Positions 1-13,100 of a stretch of 64,000 bases of DNA are shown here, piece after piece (position 1 is the first letter of the stretch; each line of letters begins with the position of its first letter). This DNA is from Ampullaceana balthica (lineage: Eukaryota > Mollusca > Gastropoda > Lymnaeidae): contig CALYLW010000067.1 in assembly GCA_944989445.1 (NCBI GenBank), positions 789,905 through 853,904 of the forward strand, read 5' to 3'. The notes under the pieces are model-generated. The model saw only the letters and a list, made by a program, of their open reading frames with translations, was not told the DNA's origin and did no database searches. The translations under genes and the position numbers were made by a program.

Positions 1-1175
1 CAAATTAATCTTCTTTCCTTATATTACAAAGTCAAAGGAACGTTGAAAACGTAAAGAGCCTTTTTTTTTCTTCCTCTAATGCTAAGATTAAAATTACATG
101 ACAATAAAAATAAGTTATTTGGATGCACAGCACCCATAGTTACCTATTTTATACACACAATTCCTATTTTACAACATTCTCTTAATAAAATTATATAACT
201 GATTTTTTTTACAAGTTCTTTTCAATAACTTTACATGAGTATAGATCAATGAAAAGTTACTTTACATCAACAAATTGTATTTACATAAATTTTAAATTTA
301 TCAGAACTGTACACATGCATTTGAAAAAAAATTAAGCATGCATTTGTTTTGTATCTCACTCATCCATATGACATTAAAGCTGAACAACTCTGTATTACAC
401 TGTACATTAAAGTGCTGCCTTCTTAAAACCTTTCTAAATCATTTTATTACTGTAATTTGTAATTTGCTGAAAACCAGAATGCAAAAATTGATTACGCCAC
501 AGAATAAATTTTAAAATAAAAAAGCTTCATTGAGGCATCTTTTAGATGAAATGTACTAAACATTTCAGCTAACCATGAAGGCTTCCTCAGTTATCCTACA
601 GCCTTGAATATTATGTCCCTTGCCAAGCCACAAAGATTGCTGATTTTAAGCAGTTGAATCTGAACTCCAATTTATAAGTAGAATAATTTTTTAATTAAAA
701 AAACATCAACCATAATTGCTTTTAAATGAAGATGATAATATCTCGATTGCCCGAGTTTGGAGAATAATAAAGTGTTTTTCAAATCATGGTTTTTCAAAAA
801 CAGTTTTCTTATCCCCAAACCACTGAATTTAATAGATCAAATGTAAATGAAATTCACGACTAATTTACAAAGAATTTATTACAAATTAATTTATTATGGC
901 ATGTTATAATGCAATGGCATTGTCATATTCTAAAGAACTCTTAGTGCTAATCAATGATTGAACAATACAAAAAATTTAGTTTGTACAATGCTAAAAATGA
1001 AAAAACTTTTCAATAAATTTAAGGAGATTCATTTAAATTTCTAATGAAAAAGCAGCTTGTATATCGTACTTCATATGAATGGTAGGTCCTCAATTTGTTT
1101 TTGTCTTTTGGCTCACACTGGTCTTAATAGGCTTAAGCTCGCCAACAACATTCAGTAGGGAAACAAGACAGTTTA
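1..1175 (-). other. MAU2 3' UTR and downstream flank
   Basis: AT-rich sequence after the MAU2 stop codon (TAA at 1176-1178). A minus-strand AATAAA overlaps the stop codon itself, and further minus-strand AATAAA hexamers (TTTATT on the plus strand) occur near 445, 875 and 889; I cannot tell which is used. No other gene or repeat is recognised here. Confidence 0.5.
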
Positions 1176-4100
1176 TTATAACATTGCACTTGATGTTGAA
1201 GCCGAGCTGCTCAAGTGAAAAGGGCAATGCCCATCTGTCCACTGCAAAATACACAATAGTATAATAAAAACAAGTTTGAAATAAATAGGAATGTATATAG
1301 ATACCAAAAATCAATATACCATACAAATTTATAATGCCAACAGAAACAAAAATAAACAATCAAATTAAGTAGATTTTTATAAAGGAATTTGTTTCTTGCA
1401 TACAGCTTTACAAATAAAAATGAGGTAGATCTGCATTAGTATTATAAACATTAATATATATATACATACATACCTGAATAATGCCATGCTCTGGCATTTG
1501 AGAAGATTGAAAATGATCTTTTAGTAGAGCCTGTGAAAAACTTGTGTGCATACGATAACCTTCAGCCTCATTTGCAGTGTCACCACATTGTCTATAAAGA
1601 TCTACGAAAAAATTGTAACATGCATAAGGTAATAGTAATAGCTTAAAATATAATAAAATTAAGGTATAACAAAATATTTTAATTGTTAAAAAATATCTGT
1701 AAGCATTCAAAATACTTGTTATGGTGTAAGCATTATATGATGGAAAATGAGAGATGATACATACTCATAACCCAATACGAATGAAGACTGAAGCTAAAAG
1801 TTTACTCAGTAATAAAATAATTATGAATTACCTTTAAGAAGAGAAGAAGCCCACAACTGTACATGGACATCAGGGATTTTCCCAGCCAGCTGCATGGCTG
1901 GTGTCACCAGATTCATAGCTTCCTGGAAATGATTATAAATCTTACTACTAATATAGTGATTAATTAATCATACAATTTCTAAGCACCAGAAAAATTATGT
2001 GCAGTCTGTAGTTGTTTCAAAATCAAGCTCCTTAACCCTTTCCTCAAAACATCGGCCAAAAGGGTTGTTACAATTTTGGGGGAAAAATACCTGAAAGCAA
2101 GGGTAGCAACATTGCTACTTTATTTTTCATTTTTCAAAAATTCGTGACATTTTCATTGGTTTAAATAATGTTTATTTCATTATTTGATCTTTTGTTGATA
2201 ATCAAAGCTATGTTTAGAAAGTTTTCAAGTTTGTTGTTGCATTTTTGTCATGCTTAAATTTTTTTTCTCCACAAACTGGTTGTGATGGAATTTTGTATCA
2301 AATGATATTAAGAAATTCTCAGGATTAAATTTATTGAACATTAAGGTTAAAGAAATTAACTTACAATTTTTAATAATTTTTTTTCATGTTTTGATAAACC
2401 AATTATACGACAAGTAATAATATAATAAATCTGAATTTTATTTGTATTTATTCTGCTCTTATTTCATCTACTTATGTTCATTAACACCAAAGGTATAAAT
2501 TATTACTAATGCAACCATAAATGTGTCAAAAATCCAATAAACTCTAGCCTGTACAGAGAAAGGAAAAACCTCTGCTCAATAAAGGGTTAACCAAAAAAAT
2601 TGACCACAATCAATCCATTTCTATATCAAGTACTGGCAGAAATCTCAAATTTCCATGACATTCTTTTTTAATAGTTAATTTTACTAAATGAATTTTAAAA
2701 ATGTAAATGTATATTTTTATCCTAGCGTATATCCGTCAGTATTTTTTGAGGAGCATGGTGATTCCAGCCCCAGATTCCTAAGTACAGTGGGACCCGCTTA
2801 AGTCGACGGCCTCGGAGTATGAAAAATGGCGCCGAGATAACCGATCACAGAGTTAAATGAATACCAATATGTCGGCAAAATATTAACATGCCCTTGAAAT
2901 TTCTTTATAATTATATATGTAGCCGTGTGGAGGCTTAGAATACACAGTATTTCAAGTCAAACAATAAGGTGGAGGATTATAGCTGCCAAAGTTTATTTAT
3001 TTTTATAATTTAGAAACCGAACATTTTGAACGTTGGAACCGGAACACCAAACGCACCAAAACGTCACTCAGTCACTACTTCCCAGTGCATCTCGGTGCGA
3101 AGCACATGGTGCAGCGCTGTGTGGGTGTGCACACTACCACATTCACCCCAGGCCTTTGAATCCCAGCGCCCTCGCTGGTAAAATAATATAATATATAGTA
3201 CATATATATCATAGGCGATACGTTTCTCTTAGTACCGTACCTAAGTAATTTTCTGTGATATGTTATTGCAAATATGTATTTCTAAAATAACAGTACATAA
3301 ATATGATATTGAAACGAAAACATCTAAACGTCAATGACTTAATCTCGCTAGGTTGTCGCGACATCGTTGTTTAAAGACCGCAGCATAAGGAATCTTCGTG
3401 GCTTGGCCTGAGGAGGTTGCCTTATCCTGCCTGTGACCTGTCCATCTCTTGCGTGGTCAGTGTCATAGCCAAGGTATTCTGGTGGCGCCGGGCCCTCTGG
3501 CTTGTTGCTGACGTCATGAGTGAGCGTGAACCTAGGCGCGTGGTCATGGTGTGTTGTGGTCACAACCGTTTGACCTTTGGATTTGCGACCCAAGTCATCC
3601 CTGTCTTGACCCCGTTTGGCCGTGACAGGCTCTCTCAACACTGTGCCAGCTGGTGTAGAGCTGATGATGTTTTTATCTCCCGTCGGGGGATTCTTCCTAG
3701 GCCAGTATCCCTGTCTCCTGGGTCGAATAGGGTCTTTGTGAGAATCCCTTGTGATTTCTTTACTGTAGACAGCTGGCGGCACAGGCACATGCTTTGCCTT
3801 GCAGCCCTCCCCTGTAGGGAATCGCCGCTGAAGGCAATCTCTCCGCTGGGTTGTCTTGCTGCATAGTGGGATCTCTTGAGTTTGAGATCCACTGTTAAAT
3901 CCCCACCGAGTCAAAGGGTTAAGGCGCTTGGTTAGCCGTTCTTTGATCTCGCCGCAGCAGTGCGTATCCTCACTGGGCCTCGGTGTATGAGGTGAACTGT
4001 TGCGCCTCACACGATCTGGCTTCCGTGTTGGGTGCTTCCAGTTATGAGTGTTGTGACTGGTCACCAGGTCCCTGCCATCTTGTTGTGGTGCACAAGGTGA

Positions 4101-7100
4101 CACTGTCCGTGCCACAGTTTCCTGGTAACCAGGTGGACCTGGGCTTGTCAGGAATTGAGATGAGTCGTGGTAGTGAGTGAGGTATTTCCTCTTAGCACGG
4201 CACTCAACCTCAACATGGCCCTTTCTATCACACCACAGACATACCTTTTGTCGGTGACAAGATCTCCGCTTGTTTGACTTGGGATGTCTGGGTGCTGGTG
4301 GACAGTGGACACCGTTGGTGTCCATGTCCCCTCGGTGCTGGTACACTGTCTGTTGGAGCCTAATTTCTACAACTGCTATCTGCTGGTTGATGTAGGCCAG
4401 TACGTGTTGCGTAAGCTGTGTGAGGTCGGGAGTAGGTACTGTCGGGGGCTGGGCAGTGGTGGCGACTTCAGAGAGGTCCTCTCTCATCGAGCCTTGAGAA
4501 AGAGTGGTGACGTCTCTCTGCTCACCCCATCTTTGTACTATGTGATGTAGCAGTTTCTCAGGGGTGTTTATCTCGTCAGGTGCCCGATCAAACACTTCCT
4601 GGCGTGCACGCCCCTTCAATGCGTCCAGTATCCAGGTAACTGCGTAGGTGGGGGGCACGGGCTGTGATTGTAATAACAGCTGTGCCTCTCTGACGAATGG
4701 TTCTGCTCTGCTGTCATTCGTGAACCTAGGTAGCTCGGGCAGACGAGTGAACTGCAACTGTTTCTGTTCCATTTGTGTGTCCGTTTGAATTTCTAATTAC
4801 ACTAATACACTTCACTTTAAATGCAAGCTGTCCTCACTTTTACCCTGCTCGCAGCGCCAAAATCTGTAGCCGTGTGGAGGCTTAGAATACACAGTATTTC
4901 ATGTCAAACAATAAGGTGGAGGATTGTAGCTGCCAAAGTTTATTTATTTTTATAATTTAGAAACCGAACATTTTGAACGTTGGAACCGGACCACCAAACA
5001 CACCAAAACGTCACTCAGTCACTACTTCCCAGTGCATTTAATCGATAATTTCGATAAAACCAAAAATAGAAATTTATGACGTCATTAAACTGAACATTTC
5101 TCACGGACATTGAAAATTAAGAATATTTTGAACTAAATTTCATGACAATGTGTTGATACTTGATTTGTGCTGAAGGTGGTACGTCAGCGATGTATTTGAT
5201 CCTTTAAAAGAGAATTGTTTATGGCAGTGGACACAGTAAACGTTTTCACCATCTTCGACTTTGCCATCCGCAGTTAGCTTAAAAACAACATATTTGCTCA
5301 AGTTCTAGTTATATGTTTAAATTTAACTGCGATGATGCCGTCAGCAGGGCCGTCTTAACGCATAGGCCCGTTGGGCATTTGCCCGGGGGCCCACGAGCAT
5401 ATGGGCCCCATGGGAATATTTTTATTTATATGTATTATTTGTTATTCCTGCGGGGGAAGGGCCCAACACTATTTCTTTGCCCGGGGGCCCAAAATGGTGT
5501 AAAGACGGCTCTGGCTGTCAGCCATTTTTTAGTTGACGTCTGCCGGTCAACATAGATTAATCAAATAAATTTTAATATTACGCGGGAGATGTTTGTACGT
5601 AAAAAAATATATATAAATTATTATTAATTATTAATAATTTATTATTTATTACTAAAAAATGTTTTTAAATATTATAAATATTTTCTTAAATTTTAATCGA
5701 TTTTTATCGATTAAAATTATTTCAATCGATATTTAATCGATAAAATTTTTAACGATTAATCGAGAAATTAATCGATAATTTCCGCAGCCCTAATAATAAT
5801 ATAACATGCACAGCGAAATAATGACGGATTAAAGATCACTAATGCGATTTTTGAGCACCTCTGGTGATTACATACTCAACTAACGGAATCATATTGAAAG
5901 TAAAAAAATCCGGAAGTCTCGAAGAAAGCGAGATGTCAACACTGTTTTGAACTAAAAATGCCAAAGTGCATTGCTAGGCGAACAGACGGGGATCGAGCTA
6001 ACCAGCATTAACTTGCAAATTTGGCACTCTTTTGTGCTCGAAATATTAGGGCTTGGCGACTTTAAAAAATCGAATTAACCGATGAAAAAAATGCAAAGAC
6101 AAAGAGAGAATTTGGCAGTTCCAAAAAAAAATGTCGACTTAATAGAGCTGACGAGTTAACCGGGCTCGAGTTAAGTGGGCCCCACTGTATATTATTTATG
6201 TGCTCAACATAGAATAGACAAGGGAATAAATTGAACGAAATTTAGCAATGGAGTACATTTTTAAAAGCCATTGAAACTACAGATTTTAACACTTAATAAC
6301 CGCAAAAGGCAGAGTTAAAAAAAAACAACACTTGATTCCACCCTCCCCAATTAACGTTCTTTTAAAAAAAAAGGTTAGAAGTGCTTGACACCTTTTGGAT
6401 TAATGTGTTAAAACCAAAATTTTCATTTTTTTACCTGATTCATACCCACCTGAGTGTTTCCCAAAGAAAGAAAGATATGACCAAGAAGTACAAGTGAACA
6501 TGAAGTTAGGCGATTTAAGTCTTCAGCATTGGCCATTTTTAAAGTTTCTCGCAAACAGCGTCTAAGGTGAAAACATGAAAATAAAATTCAATGAAAATAG
6601 CGACATAAATTAAAACATTTAAAAGAGTGATACAGAAATTTATTACTTATGTTTATGCAACAAAATTTAATTCGTACAACTAAATCAACCTACAACTAAA
6701 TCAAACTACAACTAAATCAACCTACTTGGCATCAGAGAAATTTGCTTGGAAGAAAAACTGCAAACCTTTGACGTAATAGGAGGCTGCTTTTAATGTGTGG
6801 GACCTGAGGATTGGAACATTATAGATTGAGAAACTTTAAAAGAATTTAATAGATGGTTTGTGCACAATGGTAAAAGTGTTTAAATATTATTTCAAGCTTA
6901 CGCTGTTGGTATTGTTTCGGGATTTATTGAGTCCAAAAGTCCCATCAGCTGCGGGTGACGATTTGTTCGTAAGTAGACAATGGCCAAATTTAGGTTGATA
7001 AAGTTAATCAACTCTACACCTCCAGCCATCTAGTTGAAAGAAAAAGTTAAAATGAATATATACATTGTCAAGACCATTATTAGCTTTAAGAAAGTAAAAG

Positions 7101-10100
7101 ATTGAGTACCAACTTAGCTCAAACACAAATATTTTGTCAATATCAACATGAATATGCTATCTTGATAATACTTCGGCTTTGACTAAACTTTCTTGTGATG
7201 TCAACAAGACTATACCTTTAAAGCAGTTTTAAACTGGGCCTCTGCTGCCTCCATACAATTCATAGACATCGCATATAGACCCTAAAATATATACAAAATA
7301 TCAATTAATATGGCACTAAACACAAAATCAATTAGCTGATTGAAATATTACTACAGATTTTAAAATCTGTGAAATCTTTTACTTTAGAAACCAGTGAAAA
7401 TAATATTTTAAAATATTAAGTAATTGCTACTTCAATATTTTGAAGACTAACAGTTCAAGGGAAAAAAAAAGTTAATACACTGAAAACTTAATTTAAATGT
7501 TATGGTGCATGGCTCGTACAATTAAAGTGTGTATCTGAGAACCATGTGTGGTAAATAAACGTGGCTGTTGCTGACAAACATGACAAGCTTGAAATATCTG
7601 TTGATTAAAAAAAGGGTTAAAATCAATTTTATATTGTAAAAGAAAACAAGTCATTGATGAAGATTAGCAAATAATCAGAACAGCATCATCAAAGTCAGCT
7701 CAAAATATCAATGTTCATAAGATCAAATATATTTTAGGCACAAATGATATTCAAAAAGATACCTAAAGAAAATACAAGCTATAATTTTCACTAGCTCAAT
7801 AGCTAATATACAACTTAATAGGGTTATAAAATCATTGAGGTCGAGACACAACCCAAATTAACCAAAAACATAATCATGAAATCTCAATGGCATTAAGTCA
7901 TGGAAAGCAGCATTAGGTAATTTATGTTTACCTCATGGATAGCATTGGATTTGTTTCCCATTATAAGACGACACATAATAATGTGTTCTAGAAGCATGAG
8001 TTGAAAGGATGAAAGAAGGGGATTGCTGTCCATAACTGTAATAGATGGAGGCATGAAAAGAATACATATTAAATTTTATGAAGATTTAAGTGCTTTTCAA
8101 AAGCAACTTTTATTTTCAGGCTATATTTATTGATTTTATTTCCCTTCACAACTTCTTAGATCGAGGTAAAACCTTGTAATGCAAATTTCCACCTTCTTGT
8201 GTAATGACCATATGAATGTGAATGGAATTTGACAAAATTATGATTAAATTTCTTTTTAAGTTGCCTTTAACTCACCAACCTGCTAATAATCGTTTTAGCT
8301 AAATTTAACTAATTTTGTAGTCTATTAAATATTTTTTATGTGTGGAAAAAAATACACCTTGTTTGGATGAAGATTAACTTACATAGTCGGATGAGTCTCA
8401 TCAAATTATAAAATATAATGAATATATAAAAAATGTGAACCCCATTCAAACCTTCAAAGTTACTCACATTTAAGCTTCTCTATTTGCATCAAAGCCTTAT
8501 CAGTATATTTTTGGGCTTTGTCCATGTAACCTGCCTGCATAGAGTGCATCACTGTCACCTGTAACATACATTAACCTTGAATATTTAAGGTATCATACAA
8601 TTTTTTTATAGGTATTTGTTAAAAACATACAGCTAAAATTCATACCAAAAAAAATTAGGTTGGATGAGGAATAGTATGAAAATTAATTGTGTTTATATTA
8701 TGATTTTATTATGAATGCTGATGGGTGAGTCAAATTTTATTACTCTCTTTATTTAATCAACCCTAATATTTCATAAATTGTTTAAACTCTCACACAAACG
8801 TGTTTTTGAGATAATAGATGCATCTCATTTTGGACAATGTATAGTTATAACTAATTGTTTTTAAATTAATTTTTTTTCAAAATAACTTAAATTTTTTTTT
8901 CATCACTACCTTAAAATTTCTGTCATACAAAGTTCATGGGAGGATAAACGCAATGAAATTTAACATTCCTTATCCATTAAAGTCATTTAAATAGTTATCA
9001 TTAATTATAACCCCAGAACATGCAGAAATATCAATGTCTCTGAAACCTTATAGAAGGTCCAATTTGTTGATTGTCCCCCCTTACTGTAAGAATTAAACTA
9101 AAGACAGTGCTAAAATCTGAAACTAAATTCGGCATCACAGCTAGTGCAATTACTATCATTACTAGCACATAAAAATCAAGGGCATTCATCTTAATAAAAT
9201 TTGAATCATATTATAATGAAATTTAGGGTTTATTTTGTAATTTATAGGGGTACTCTGTAAAAACAGCAGTAAATAAAACACAGACAGAAACCGAATAGAA
9301 ATTCATTTATATGTTATTTCCCTTAAAAAACATGTACATTTCTTTTCTCCGATTTTTAATAGCAAGTAAACTTGGCCAATTGTCACCAGTTGACACCACA
9401 AAACGGGGTTAAAGGAGAAAATAAAACAAAAACGGCAGCTAAAAGAAAACAAAATCTTTACAACATTAAAACAATTCTGTTCATTAACAACAATAATTCT
9501 TTATTTATATGTTGAAACTTTCTTTGCTTTTAAGGACCCTTAATGATTATGACTTGATGTAAAGACAACTCACCAAATAGACTAGTATACACATGTGTTC
9601 TTTGGGTAACCATTGAAACATTTCTGCTTCATTAGAAACAACCGGTTCTGAAATATTTTACCATATTCAAAATTTTTCAAGATAAAATTAATATTTTAAT
9701 ATAACTAATAAAATTACATTTTTAAGTCTACAGTGTTCCATTCTTTAAAAAAAATGGATAGGTTGTTTTAGAGAAGGTCTTATAATTTTTCAATCAGGGT
9801 TTCAGGAAATTTAAGGAGAACATTTTTATTTAAAGTCATTTAGAATTGAAGCTTGACTAATAAGAAAGGATTTGTGATGGTTTTATTTTACAATATATAT
9901 ATTTCAAATACTCGTTTTTTTGTAATGTACTTTTAAAAAATATTAGAGTATTATTGAAATCTTAAATATTAAAACACATTTTTAACTTGGAGCATTAAAA
10001 CACCATAAAAGCCCTAGACAAACTAAGCAACCCTAGTGGGTGAAGCGCATTAACCTTGAATTGTAGACTATCTAAGGGCATATTGCTATAGACTAGGGAT

Positions 10101-13100
10101 CTGCCATATCAATATACATAATTCCCGTCGTCTGTATGTGTGTATGTATGTGTGGATGTAACATTAGAAAGCAGCGTATCAAATTACTGCACCAAAAATA
10201 ACTCTTTTCGAACGTTCCGCATAAAATTGTTCAAAATGATAATAAATAAATCAAATAAAAATAAATAAAACAAATGAAAGTTCTGTATTACGCTATTTTT
10301 AATCTGTGGTGTGTTTTTTATTTTGAAAACTTCCGTTATTTTTGACGGGTGATAAAATTCTAGTTCTCCTAATAAATTCCTAGGCCTTGTGATTAAGTTC
10401 TGTAAAACTAATGTCTCAATGAGATGGACAGATGCCAAAAATATTATTTTTTAATAATTATTTGGAGTTGCTCTACTCACCATCATCTGAGTGGTTGTGA
10501 GCTATTGTCTGAATACTCTGTTGGAGTTGCTTCAAAACTGGCTTGACACTTTTAACCTTAACAAGAAAAAGTATTACATCAGCAAATATTAATATTCTAC
10601 TATCTAACCCAAAAATTTTAATTTGATTTAGGCTCATTTATACATATTAGACCTTCATATTTGTTTAAAGTTAACTAAAATATTTCCAAACTATTATTTA
10701 AGGAGAAAAAAGCATCTCTAATAAAAAAAAATCCCAGTAAAAGCAGAACAAAATGCTCACCTGACCAGCCATGAGATAATGACAGACTTGAAGAACAAGG
10801 AAAAATACTTTTAAGTATTCTTTGTGTATAGGACTTCCAGAAAAAGACTCTATTAGTTGACCAGCTTGGGTCATTGCATCATTTACACAGGAAATATTTT
10901 TGCTGATTAGTCCAATCTGAAAGATATGAATCATTTAAGTTAATCCGAAACTCACTGAGTTAACACTACAATCTAATGCCTTGAAAGAATTTTTTTTATA
11001 AACTATGTAAGTGCACATTTGTGACTCAATTCAAAGAAAGTGATAATCAGATAAAACATGTTTGTTTGTATTTTTTGTTTGTTTGCTTGTATTTGGGGGT
11101 CTTACCATCCCTCTGCTGAGCATAAAGAGAAGTCTTGTGTACTCTGATCTTACAGCAAGAGCATAGTCAGCCCCCCGTCCCATTATACTCATGGCAGCAG
11201 CCCAGTCTTTTTCTGCTGTGTGAAGTTGCTGAAATATATAATAAGGCAAATTGCTTATTTCAAATGCATCCTTTCACACACTTTTTATAATTAAACAACA
11301 TAATTTATTATACCTAATATTTATTTTGAAAAAAAAATGTGTCCAAATTTTATTTTTTAAATTCAATGATGTTAATACTTACAGCTAACTGAAAAAGAAG
11401 TCGGCAATGCCAATAGGGAGACTGCTGAGACAGATCAATACCCTTAAGTAAAATTGGTTTTGCATTGTGAGGCATGTTCTGAAAATGATTAATAAAAATA
11501 AAGTCACAGAGAAGTAAATTAATTTATCTTTTAAAAAAAAAGAATTAACAGAACAATGAATAAAACAAATGAACTTTTAAAAATTTAGATTAGCATAAGC
11601 CGTGGCATATTATATACTAACCGTGGCATATTATATACTAACATATTTACATAATAAAGATTTTGTCCAAATTAAAATGAGATTATGGATAAGTCAACAA
11701 ATAAAAAGTAATTTTAGATAATGAAAATTAACTTTAGTTTCCAAAATGAAGATAGACAAGCATTAAGGTTCCTCTGCAATCTGTGTGTGTGTATATATAT
11801 ATATATATAAAATATATATATCTATACATATAAGACGCATTTGTTGTCTGTCATCTGTCTGGATGTTCCCTATTAACTCAAGATCCAGACAACCAAATAA
11901 CATGAAATTTGGTACACGTACACAAAATTATACCGGAAAGGTTATTAAACAGGTTTCGTTCCATATATATAAGATACTGGGGGCCGGGGGCCCAAAATGT
12001 AGTTTTTCCTTATATGAGCTCTATAAAAAATAAAAATAAAAAATTATCATATTTCCCGTGTTGGTAGAAGCATGAAACTTTCGGTGGTTGTTAAGTATCT
12101 TTTGGCAATGGTAACAGGTAAAAAATTATATAAATTATCACTTACGGGGGGCCGGGGGCCCTAATGTAGTTTTTTTTTATATTTAAAACTGACTCAACAC
12201 TAATTTCATCAACTTCCCGTGAAGGTAGAAGCATGAAACTTTGGGGACTTGCCGAATACACTCTTATGACGATAATTGGCGAAAATAATTTTAAAAATTT
12301 GACTCATGGGTGGCCGGGGTCCTAAAACCGTTTTTTCCTTATATGGGTTATATAAAACTGAATCAACACTAATTCCTCATCTTTCTTTGTAGGTACAAAC
12401 ATAAACTTTTGAAAGTTGTTGAGTACCCTCCTGCGATGGTAGCAGTCGAAAAAAAAATATCACTAACTGGGGGGGCCGGGGGCCCAAATGTTATACATAT
12501 AAGACGCATTTGTTGTGTTTGTCTGTTCCCTAATAATTCAAGATCCATACAAACAAATAACGTGAAATTTTGTACACATACACAAAATTACATGGGAAAA
12601 GTACAGGTTTCGTTCCATATATATAAGATACTGGGGGCCGTGTAGGTAGAAGCATTAAACTTTCGGTGGTTGTTAAGTATCATTTGGCGATGGTAACAGG
12701 TAAAAAAAATTATATAAATTATCACTCAGTCTCTAGGGATTGCTGTTATAGACTTGCAGACACCATGCTTTTCTCATGGACAGTTGTATGTGGCCTGCTC
12801 CAGAGTTGGCAAAGAGGAAACTCTTTTTGTACACACTCCAAATGGAACTGCCAAAAATGTTGTCTATCACATTGCTTTAAGTTAAATGTACCCTTTATTG
12901 CATGCAAATAAACAGTACTGTACGCTTCTACAGAAAACCTTATTTTAAACCCGGGAGAAGCCGGGTCCTTGCCCCTAGTATATATATATTAAAAATAGCA
13001 ATCTTTATTTTTATAAAGTTTTACACATACCTGTTTCTCTGTATAGAATTGTGCAAGAACACTTGCAGATTCATAGCGGACATCATCAATATGAGGTATC

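Larger units (their letters stand above)
2785..6187. mobile_element. pogo/Tigger-like element with nested insertions
   Basis: Left end CAGTGGGACCCGCTTAAG and right end TTAAGTGGGCCCCACTG form terminal inverted repeats flanked by TA on each side (2783-2784, 6188-6189), as for the Tc1/mariner-pogo group. The body matches the copy at 13525-14985, both near the left end (GAAAAATGGCG region) and near the right end (TATAACATGCAC region). It has been split by the gag-bearing LTR element at 2918-5036, an ATCGATTAA-rich element and a hAT-type MITE at 5345-5513. No transposase was seen. Confidence 0.7.

Noticed and set aside
3417..4550. Plus-strand frames of 65-149 residues over the first gag
   Set aside because: Shadows of the minus-strand 474-residue gag, which has a recognisable zinc knuckle and LTR context.
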